Assembly: GCA_913046025.1 (NCBI GenBank)
Contig: CAJWRP010000021.1
Span: forward strand, 1 to 12,206
DNA: 12,206 nt
Direction: 5' to 3'
DNA from: an uncultured Chloroflexota bacterium
GTDB taxonomy: Bacteria > Chloroflexota > Dehalococcoidia > SAR202 > UBA11138
How positions within the stretch are numbered: position 1 is the first letter of the stretch; each line of letters begins with the position of its first letter. Positions 7,403 through 12,206 of this stretch are shown piece by piece. A program made the translations under genes and the position numbers. A model generated the notes under the pieces. That model did not search any database, was not told the DNA's origin, and worked only from the letters and a program-made list of their open reading frames with translations.

Positions 7403-8395
7403 CTACGAATGAACTAGTTCTCGAACCGTCTCTAAGAAAGAAGGTAACACGTTTTTCCAGTCGCCGACTACTCCGTAGGTAGACGCCTTAAAAATATTGG
7501 CATCTGCATCGCGGTTAATGGCCACTATATTCTTCGATGCAGAACAGCCAGCCATATGCTGACTAGCTCCAGATATGCCCACGGTAATGTAAATATCGGG
7601 GGTTATTGTCTTGCCCGTGAGACCAACCTGATAGCTGTGGTCAATCCAACCGGCATCGCACACGGCGCGGGATGCACCAACAGCGCCTCCCATAATACGA
7701 GCCAACTCTTCCAACATCTCGAAGGCCTCGGCTCCGCCTATCCCTCGGCCACCACCAATTACAACAGGCGCGTCTTCCAGGCGTACACCTTCAGACTCCT
7801 GCCTAACTGTCTCCACCAGCCGTGCCTTAACTATCGACGCGTCCAGGCCCGGTTGCATTGTCACGACTTCTCCAGTACGGGATGAATCGGCCTCGAACGG
7901 TTCTACAGCTTTCGGCCGAAGTACTACGACCTGTGGGCCGTCGCCTGGGAATGTGAACCTGGCCAAGGCGTTTCCGCCATAGACGGGGCGAGTCGCAATC
8001 AGTCGGCCAGTTCCAGAATCCACAGCGACTTCCAAGCAGTCCTGCGCCACGCCAACGCCCAGTCGGAAAGCCAGCCGCGGACCAATATCTCGACCAAGGT
8101 GGGTTCGTCCAACCAGCACAACAAAAGGCTGCGCCTGTACGCAAACAGCCTCAAAAGCAGCCAATTGAGCTTCTATTTGCACATCTTCTAAGAGAGGGTC
8201 TTGCACTGAGTAGACCTTGTCAGCGCCAAGAGAAATAGCCTCTTGCGAGACGGCATCTGCCCCGCTTCCCAGCAGAGCGACAGCTATCTCATCCCCTGAA
8301 CTTTCGCTCAAGCTGCGGGCTGCGGCCAGCAACTCAGCCGTAATCGATTGCAGGCCGTCCGGGCGTAGCTCTCCGAATACTAGAATTCCACCCAT
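7403..8395 (-). CDS. etfA: Electron transfer flavoprotein subunit alpha
   Basis: The 330-residue alpha subunit pairs with EtfB to carry electrons from acyl-CoA or similar dehydrogenases to a quinone reductase or other acceptor, using bound FAD. The N-terminal domain (1-~195) has the usual ETF Rossmann-like fold, with GRTHLGRDIGPRLAFRLG at ~96-113. The C-terminal FAD domain is complete: GGGRGIGG (214-221), GASRAVCDAGW (240-250), QVGLTGKT (256-263), GISGASQH (273-280), AINRD (292-296) and YGVVGD (307-312). Length is normal. The start at 8395 has GGAG 5 bases upstream, a site that overlaps the end of etfB, so translation is probably coupled. Gene order etfB-etfA with a 10-base gap is typical. 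The window has no ETF:quinone oxidoreductase, FixC/FixX or acyl-CoA dehydrogenase, so its partners, and whether it is of bifurcating type, remain open. Confidence 0.93.
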   Translation of the reverse strand: MGGILVFGELRPDGLQSITAELLAAARSLSESSGDEIAVALLGSGADAVSQEAISLGADKVYSVQDPLLEDVQIEAQLAAFEAVCVQAQPFVVLVGRTHLGRDIGPRLAFRLGVGVAQDCLEVAVDSGTGRLIATRPVYGGNALARFTFPGDGPQVVVLRPKAVEPFEADSSRTGEVVTMQPGLDASIVKARLVETVRQESEGVRLEDAPVVIGGGRGIGGAEAFEMLEELARIMGGAVGASRAVCDAGWIDHSYQVGLTGKTITPDIYITVGISGASQHMAGCSASKNIVAINRDADANIFKASTYGVVGDWKNVLPSFLETVRELVHS

Positions 8396-8405
8396 GGTTA
8401 CTCCA

Positions 8406-9206
8406 TTAAATCAGTTTTTCTTCTCGTAGACGCAGCGCCAACTTACGGCCTGCGTCTGCCTCATCTTCGCCTTCTATTATCTCTACTTGCTTATCGCTGA
8501 CAGGGACAAAAAGCTCGGTCAGGGTAAGCTTGGGTGCCAACACGTCGGCATCCAGACTGAGATCTGCAGGCGACAATATCGTCGGCGTCTTCCGACTGGC
8601 CTGCATGATGCCGCGCAGATTGGGATACCTTGGTTCCCCTAACTCGTTGGTTACGGTAACAACTACAGGAAGTTTTGTCTCAACGACCTCGTATCCGTCC
8701 GTAAGGGATCGTTGAACTGTTATGCAGCCGTCAGCCACATCAAGCTTCTGAGCTAACGATATGCAGGGCAAATTAAGCAACTCCGCAACACCCATGGCAA
8801 CATGTGCCTGATCCCAGTCGGAGGCCTGCCTGCCACAAAGGATCAGGTCGTACTCACCGACATGCTTTATGGTCTTGGCTAAAGCGATTGCGGTGGCAAA
8901 AGCATCCAGTTCAGAGACTGATTCGTCTTGAACAAGAATGAGCTCATCCGCCCCCATAGAAAGTGGCTTCTTCATAACATCCATGAAGAAGTTGTTGCCA
9001 ACAGATATAACGGTAATCTTATCCACATCACCGTTATCTTTTAGACGTAGTGCAGCCTCAACAGCGTTCTCGTCAAAACCATTGACGACTGGAGGAATCC
9101 CTTGGGCAGGTATGACTTTATTAGAGTCTGGGTCTACCTTAAATGCCGAAGCTGGCGTTTCAGGATCCATAACCTGTTTCACGCACACGATAATCTTGAT
9201 GCCCAT
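8406..9206 (-). CDS. etfB: Electron transfer flavoprotein subunit beta
   Basis: The 266-residue beta subunit forms the soluble ETF heterodimer with EtfA. Family marks: the start KIIVCVKQVMDPETP (residues 4-18); DENAVEAALRLKD (45-57); the nucleotide-binding segment CGRQASDWDQAHV (124-136); and the ETF-beta signature around VTNELGEPRYPNLRGIMQA (185-203). The C-terminal arm (~210-266) is expected to wrap around EtfA. The ATG at 9206 follows a good ribosome site (AGAGGA, ~5 bases upstream), making it the first gene of the three-gene operon. The nucleotide loop GRQASDWDQ differs from the textbook GKQAIDDD-type sequence of mitochondrial-like ETFs, pointing to a separate ETF group. I cannot tell from this alone whether it holds AMP or a second FAD. 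Confidence 0.93.
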   Translation of the reverse strand: MGIKIIVCVKQVMDPETPASAFKVDPDSNKVIPAQGIPPVVNGFDENAVEAALRLKDNGDVDKITVISVGNNFFMDVMKKPLSMGADELILVQDESVSELDAFATAIALAKTIKHVGEYDLILCGRQASDWDQAHVAMGVAELLNLPCISLAQKLDVADGCITVQRSLTDGYEVVETKLPVVVTVTNELGEPRYPNLRGIMQASRKTPTILSPADLSLDADVLAPKLTLTELFVPVSDKQVEIIEGEDEADAGRKLALRLREEKLI

Positions 9207-9275
9207 TCAGTCCTCTTCTCTACATTCGGCTTTTCTTTCGACAAAGCATCAGCGATTTTAACGCCTTAAGAGGCC

Positions 9276-9303
9276 AATCTAATGACTAGTAATTACCTGC
9301 AAA
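9276..9303 (-). promoter_or_regulatory. Weak promoter candidate for the etfBA operon
   Basis: On the minus strand: -35 TTTGCA (9303-9298, 4/6), a 16-base spacer and -10 TAGATT (9281-9276, 4/6). The predicted start near 9269 gives a ~62-base leader. It is the best candidate upstream of etfB, but neither hexamer is strong. Confidence 0.22.
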
Positions 9304-9978
9304 ATGCGTCTCTGTTTATCGGCTGACTAACAATTAAATAGACCCGATTGACCTGAAGTAAATTTAAGTTCCTTCCCATTGTTCTACTAAGCGAAGTGGT
9401 TTGCAAGGATTTGTCCATAAACATGAGTCAGTTAGGAAAACGGGGCAGCGTGATCACTTATAGCAGCACTAGTGATTCAATTTCGCATAGTCCCATTTTT
9501 GACAGGTCTTTTGGCGGCGAAAAGTAACTGGTTTAAATGAGTCACCAAAGCGAATAACACCACCGCAGATAGTATTAAGAACCACCGAAGGTGTCAATTA
9601 CGATGGATCCGAAATACTGCTTACCTAGTACGGTCACCGCCCATCATCACTCAAGAGTATTGAGAGATTTGATAAACAGTATCTTAAGTTAATATTATCT
9701 TTTTACAATATTTAGCTTAGTTTTGGGCATTTACGTGGTAACCATCCGAAACAGACCAAAAGGTCACTCGCACTGACCCCTTTGGAAAGATCCTGTCAAG
9801 AGGAAACGCCATCAATTATTCGTTACTTCACCCTTGACTAATTTTTATATTTCTATAAGAATAGTCCAATAATAAGTGGCAGACAGGTATCTCTTCGACT
9901 AAAGGTACTTGCCTGTAATGAATCACACGTGTCTGTGTCTTTGTATCGATTCCACAGGCTCAGACCAAACGTGGATAT

Positions 9979-10007
9979 ACGACAACCAATATGGCAATTT
10001 GTAGAAT
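9979..10007 (+). promoter_or_regulatory. Putative promoter for the zinc-ribbon gene
   Basis: -35 ACGACA (9979-9984, 4/6), a 17-base spacer and -10 TAGAAT (10002-10007, 5/6). The start near 10014 gives a leader of ~42 bases that includes the ribosome site AAGAAGGG, which ends 6 bases before the ATG at 10056. Confidence 0.38.
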
Positions 10008-10055
10008 CTCTGTTCTGCGGTAGCCAAACCAAAGGGACCGAAAGAAGGGCTAGTT

Positions 10056-10532
10056 ATGGTAAGTCCAGCAGGTGACCACAGCAATTATTACTCTCCGGTA
10101 GTTGAGCCGTACAGAATTTATGGACCGGAATTGGTAGCAAAGCCCCGCCAATCCGTCTGTCCCAGGTGCGAATCTCAACTTCGCATGAACTACGACGAAC
10201 CACAGTGCCTACAGTGCGGCTACGTCGATTATGAGTACGCGCCGCCCACAGACGCAAATAAACCGAAGAGCATCCTTAGCACCGGCACGCGGTACGTTCT
10301 TCGTTACGTTGGAGATTTTTCCTCTCTTACGGAAACTCTTACCTACGTTCAGCTTCGCAGGGTCCGAAACCGAGTCGTCTTTGGCGTGACGTGTCCCTTC
10401 TGCAAGTGTCAGATGGACCAGTCCTCCCTCTCTGGCAAACGACGCGAGGTCCGCGAAGAACGATACAAGTGCAACGAAGGCCATCGGGTTTCACTGACCC
10501 CGGCTAAAAATGGCGGACTTGGCTGGAAGTAA
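10056..10532 (+). CDS. Small protein with two zinc-ribbon-like Cys clusters, function unknown
   Basis: A 158-residue protein. The first cluster is CPRC...CLQCG (C35, C38, C51, C54), a standard zinc ribbon of the kind that often sits at the head of nucleic-acid-binding proteins. The second is CPFCKC (C113, C116, C118) with C139 and H143 (KCNEGH), a possible second zinc site. The linker (~75-112) is basic and contains YVQLRRVRNRVV. Residues 126-138 (GKRREVREERYKC) are also strongly charged. No membrane segment or signal is seen. This fits a cytoplasmic DNA-, RNA- or ribosome-binding protein, but I do not recognise a named family. The start is supported by AAGAAGGG 6 bases upstream and a candidate promoter at 9979-10007. 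The gene stands alone, closed by the terminator at 10595-10641. Confidence 0.72.
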   Translation: MVSPAGDHSNYYSPVVEPYRIYGPELVAKPRQSVCPRCESQLRMNYDEPQCLQCGYVDYEYAPPTDANKPKSILSTGTRYVLRYVGDFSSLTETLTYVQLRRVRNRVVFGVTCPFCKCQMDQSSLSGKRREVREERYKCNEGHRVSLTPAKNGGLGWK

Positions 10533-10568
10533 TTCCACACTTGCGCCACTAGCTTCACGCTTCCCAAC

Positions 10569-10597
10569 TTGAAGCATCCAACATGGATAGTTAGAAT
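10569..10597 (+). promoter_or_regulatory. Putative promoter for the MetF-like gene, overlapping a terminator stem
   Basis: -35 TTGAAG (10569-10574, 4/6), a 17-base spacer and -10 TAGAAT (10592-10597, 5/6). The last three bases of the -10 are the first bases of the terminator stem, and transcription would start near 10604, inside its left arm. Transcripts begun here would lack much of that arm and so should not form the terminator. Confidence 0.42.
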
Positions 10598-10641
10598 GAC
10601 CAGGTAAATTGAGGTAGCCCTTCAATTACCTGGTCATTTTT
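10595..10641 (+). terminator. Rho-independent terminator of the zinc-ribbon gene
   Basis: The left arm 10595-10612 (AATGACCAGGTAAATTGA) pairs with 10622-10638 (TCAATTACCTGGTCATT) with one bulged A. The 9-base loop is GGTAGCCCT and the T-run is 10637-10641. It works on the plus strand; there is no good T-run on the other side. It lies 62 bases after the zinc-ribbon stop and ends only 23 bases before the next ATG. Confidence 0.85.
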
Positions 10642-10664
10642 GTCATATTGAGTTTGGCGGCCAA

Positions 10665-11531
10665 ATGGCACTGATATCGGACATCCATCAGAAGACCCAA
10701 CGCAGACCTCTGGTTATCTGCGACTTCTCTCCGCCCAGAGGACCTGGCACAGACCTCCTGGAACCTGCACGCGACCTAGACGTGGACTGGATATCGATAG
10801 CGTACAATCCCGGTCGTTCCGTCAGGGTCAACCCCGCCTTCGCTGCCCAGTGGATCAAAGCCAATACGGGGAAAGACGTTGTCTTCACTTTGGCCACCAG
10901 GGATATGAACAAGCTGGCGATTCAAAGTCTGCTGCTGGGAGCGCAACTCAACGGTCTGGAAAACGTGGTCGTTGTCAAAGGCGACGATTTCACCGAGCGG
11001 GACCTAACGGTGGTCAAAGATGTCAACGACTTCACCCCCAGCCAGCTAATAACGTCGATTACGAACATGAACGCTGGTCTGGACTTCAAGGGCCTGAAAT
11101 TGCGCCAACCAACCAAGATATGCGTCGGCGCAACAATCGACATGGCGCGGGACTTGGAGCGAGAGCTTCTGCTGGTCCACAGGAAGATACAGGCAGGCGC
11201 CCAGTTCTTGATGTCCCAACCCACCTTCACTTCGGAAACTCCACTCGCGTTCCACAGGCGGTTCGAGGAGCGATTCGGGGAGCCGATTAACGTACCCGTC
11301 TTCCACGGAGTTCAGGTTATGGTGCCTGAGGGCATCGCCTTCGGAAACATACCTCAATGGATTACTGACGACCTGGAAAAGGGTCGGCCCGGGCGTGACA
11401 TAGCTTTGCAGGTCTTGGACGATTTCACCTCTGCCGGGCTGGACACAATATACCTTGTGCCTCCGATCATGCGAGGTGGCAGGCGCGACTACGAGACGAC
11501 TGAGGCAGTTTTGGAAGTGGTAAGAAGTTAA
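10665..11531 (+). CDS. Methylenetetrahydrofolate reductase (MetF) family protein
   Basis: A 288-residue TIM-barrel flavoprotein of the MTHFR family; known members reduce methylene-THF to methyl-THF in one-carbon metabolism. Family blocks in order: CDFSPPRG (19-26), the first beta strand; ATRDMN (77-82); the LLGAQLNGLENVVVVKGDD block (90-108), holding the flavin/folate GD motif; KIQAGAQFLMSQPTF (174-188); and PVFHGVQVMVPEG (211-223). Where E. coli MetF has the catalytic Glu of EFFPP, this protein has Asp (D20 in DFSPP), so a changed proton donor or substrate is possible and I do not assign metF. The ATG at 10665 has no good ribosome site and sits just after the terminator, so it may be translated from a nearly leaderless message started near 10604. 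The stop is 16 bases before a SelA-like gene on the same strand, suggesting an operon. Confidence 0.8.
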   Translation: MALISDIHQKTQRRPLVICDFSPPRGPGTDLLEPARDLDVDWISIAYNPGRSVRVNPAFAAQWIKANTGKDVVFTLATRDMNKLAIQSLLLGAQLNGLENVVVVKGDDFTERDLTVVKDVNDFTPSQLITSITNMNAGLDFKGLKLRQPTKICVGATIDMARDLERELLLVHRKIQAGAQFLMSQPTFTSETPLAFHRRFEERFGEPINVPVFHGVQVMVPEGIAFGNIPQWITDDLEKGRPGRDIALQVLDDFTSAGLDTIYLVPPIMRGGRRDYETTEAVLEVVRS

Positions 11532-11547
11532 CAGGGAGTTTTTCTTA

Positions 11548-11721
11548 ATGGGTATTTATGAAGAATTAGGCGTGCGGACTATCATCAACGTCGCTGGCTC
11601 TTCCACACGAGTAGGAGGCGCCTTGATGCCGGACGAGGTTGTGCAGGCAATGTCGGAAGCAGCCTCTGCCTCTGTGAACATGGACCCCGTAAGAGTGACC
11701 ACCTCGTTCCCGTCAGCCTGA
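11548..11721 (+). CDS. Truncated SelA-like PLP enzyme (selenocysteine synthase / DgaE family), N terminus only
   Basis: The ATG at 11548 has an AGGGAG ribosome site (11533-11538) and lies 16 bases after the MetF-like stop. The first ~46 residues match the conserved start of SelA-like fold-type I PLP enzymes: LGVRTIINVAGSSTRVGG, then LMPDEVVQAMSEAA and SVNMD. This family includes L-seryl-tRNA(Sec) selenium transferase-like proteins and D-glucosaminate-6-phosphate ammonia-lyase-like enzymes; the fragment cannot separate them. Full-length members have roughly 370-460 residues, but here the frame changes character after SVNMD and stops at TGA 11719-11721 (57 codons). The last ~11 codons come from the foreign segment described at 11661. 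No catalytic Lys is present, so as it stands the product is non-functional. I consider this an interrupted or mis-joined gene rather than a natural small protein. Confidence 0.72.
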   Translation: MGIYEELGVRTIINVAGSSTRVGGALMPDEVVQAMSEAASASVNMDPVRVTTSFPSA

Positions 11722-12206
11722 CCCTCGACCGGGTCGATCGAGTCCAGGATCGGATCATCGCTCGGGTCGAGGTAGCTGAAGGCATCCTCGAGCACAGCGG
11801 CTCCGCGAGGATTGATGACCGTAATGGCCACTGTCGTGTTGTCTAGACCTGCCGGGGCTGAGCAGAGGATGGTCGCGTCGTCCACGACGACCGCGTCTGA
11901 GGCGGGGGTCTCTCCGAAGAGGACCGTCGTTTCGCCTGCCTCTTCCTCTGTGAACTGACTGCCTGTGATAGTGACAGCGATCCCCCCTGCAGGGAGATCG
12001 ACGCTCGGCTCAACGCTGGTGACGACAGGGTCGTCGGAGGTGTCCGCGTAGGTGAAGCCGTCGAAGAAGGCGTCTCCGCGTGGATTAGAGACCATGACCT
12101 CCACGACGTCCCCGTCCACCCCAGGAGGCGAAGAGCAAGTGATCGTCGAGTCGTCGAGCACGAACACGTCCAACGCCTCGAGCCCTCCGAAGGAGACCGT
12201 CGTCTC
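11556..12206 (-). CDS. IPT/TIG-repeat surface protein fragment (5' end outside window, 3' end chimeric)
   Basis: The minus-strand frame is open from the window edge to a TAA at 11556-11558; the true N terminus is beyond 12206. From 12206 down to about 11661 it encodes repeated IPT/TIG (immunoglobulin-like, plexin/transcription-factor) domains. Each has the pattern DDPVVTSVEPSVDLPAGG - VTITGSQFTEEEAG - ETTVLFG - DDATILCSAPAG - ITVINPRGAAV - FSYLDPSDDP. Such domains are usual in large secreted or cell-surface proteins of bacteria, where they act as spacers or adhesive modules. Base composition is about two thirds G+C, unlike the rest of the window. Beyond ~11661 the TIG pattern (expected ETTV) is lost and the remaining ~35 codons are the antisense of the SelA-like gene, so the real C terminus is not here. 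Confidence 0.6.
   Translation of the reverse strand, partial: ETTVSFGGLEALDVFVLDDSTITCSSPPGVDGDVVEVMVSNPRGDAFFDGFTYADTSDDPVVTSVEPSVDLPAGGIAVTITGSQFTEEEAGETTVLFGETPASDAVVVDDATILCSAPAGLDNTTVAITVINPRGAAVLEDAFSYLDPSDDPILDSIDPVEGQADGNEVVTLTGSMFTEAEAASDIACTTSSGIKAPPTRVEEPATLMIVRTPNSS
11661..11690. other. Probable chimeric junction between two unrelated sequences
   Basis: To the left, the plus strand reads as an intact SelA-like N terminus up to SVNMD. To the right, the minus strand reads as GC-rich TIG repeats. The stretch between is compatible with both: plus-strand EAASASVNM and minus-strand SMFTEAEAA. The breakpoint cannot be placed more finely. A short shared sequence at a join with orientation and composition change is typical of assembly or amplification chimeras. 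Confidence 0.65.
11661..12206 (-). repeat. Tandem IPT/TIG repeat, 273-base (91-residue) period
   Basis: Two consecutive units on the minus strand, 12206-11934 and 11933-11661, each begin at an ETTV-FG motif and end in GS-x-FTE-x-EA. They are clearly related at protein level and share DNA stretches such as GTTCACAGAGG near the end of both units. They are coding domain repeats, not an interspersed DNA repeat. Confidence 0.7.

Larger units (their letters stand above)
9207..10055. other. 849-base AT-rich non-coding region between divergent etfB and zinc-ribbon genes
   Basis: I see no convincing protein gene, tRNA or known RNA here. It is visibly richer in A+T than the flanking genes (e.g. 9680-9720 and 9835-9875) and full of stops in all frames. 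Small structures exist: an imperfect inverted repeat ATCACT (9453-9458) / AGTGAT (9471-9476), and a 5-bp hairpin GGTCA/TGACC (9762-9778). The only ORF with a possible ribosome site is 34 codons (9423-9527) and is not recognisable. The two ends carry the promoter-like elements of the flanking genes. The middle may be a decayed gene or hold an unrecognised RNA. Confidence 0.6.

Noticed and set aside
9453..9476. Inverted repeat ATCACT/AGTGAT as a regulator operator or mobile-element end
   Set aside because: It is only 6 bp with an imperfect extension, far from both flanking genes, and has no transposase or target duplication nearby.
9423..9527. 34-codon ORF in the large gap on the plus strand
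   Set aside because: The only purine-rich stretch is 12 bases upstream, the product is Ser-rich and unrecognisable, and the length is expected by chance.
9762..9778. Hairpin GGTCA/TGACC followed on the minus strand by TTTT, terminator-like
   Set aside because: The stem is only 5 bp and no minus-strand gene lies upstream that it could close.
11556..11660. C-terminal ~35 codons of the minus-strand TIG frame
   Set aside because: This stretch is the antisense of a genuine SelA-like N terminus and lacks TIG pattern; it is open only by chance after the join.
1..12206. CRISPR arrays, tRNA or rRNA genes, IS elements, toxin-antitoxin pairs
   Set aside because: I looked for regularly spaced repeats, T-loop-like motifs, transposase motifs and small gene pairs on both strands and found none that could be supported.

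Overview
The window looks like a fragment of a free-living, probably marine member of the Chloroflexota (SAR202 / Dehalococcoidia type). This is inferred from the gene set: an F420-dependent NADP reductase, an AcuC-type deacetylase, an EF-G paralogue, an electron-transfer flavoprotein operon and a MetF-family protein. No rRNA or single-copy marker is present to prove the placement. Coding G+C is near one half, except for the last ~520 bases, which are about two thirds G+C and appear to come from elsewhere.

Layout, left to right. The 3' end of an exported protein of unknown function (+, to 437) converges on a block of minus-strand genes. That block holds an AcuC/histone-deacetylase-like enzyme (459-1592), a metallo-beta-lactamase-fold hydrolase (1683-2453), a membrane-anchored HExxH peptidase of the MA type (2556-3791) and an NADPH:F420 reductase (3818-4462). 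The last two are 26 bases apart and probably co-transcribed, reductase first. A 321-base divergent intergenic region with promoter-like elements on both strands leads to an EF-G-like translational GTPase (4784-6829, +), which ends in a strong bidirectional terminator (6861-6890). The same terminator closes the minus-strand operon etfB - etfA - conserved unknown gene (9206 down to 6926).

Next comes an 849-base AT-rich stretch in which I find no convincing gene (9207-10055). It is followed on the plus strand by a small double zinc-ribbon protein (10056-10532), an intrinsic terminator overlapped by a promoter-like element (10569-10641), a MetF-family (methylenetetrahydrofolate-reductase-like) gene (10665-11531) and, 16 bases on, the first ~46 codons of a SelA-like PLP enzyme (from 11548).

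The SelA-like gene breaks off abruptly near 11661-11690. From there to the window end the sequence is GC-rich and codes on the minus strand for tandem IPT/TIG domains of a surface protein. The join falls inside a short stretch readable as either gene, which suggests a chimeric contig or amplification artefact, or less likely a true recombination. Functionally the left part is house-keeping and redox metabolism (F420/NADP, ETF, acyl-group turnover, one-carbon chemistry). I see no defence system, CRISPR array, IS element, tRNA or rRNA, and no clear new biological system. The most useful points are the probable chimera at the right end, the promoter-in-terminator arrangement before the MetF gene, and the conserved unknown gene in the ETF operon.
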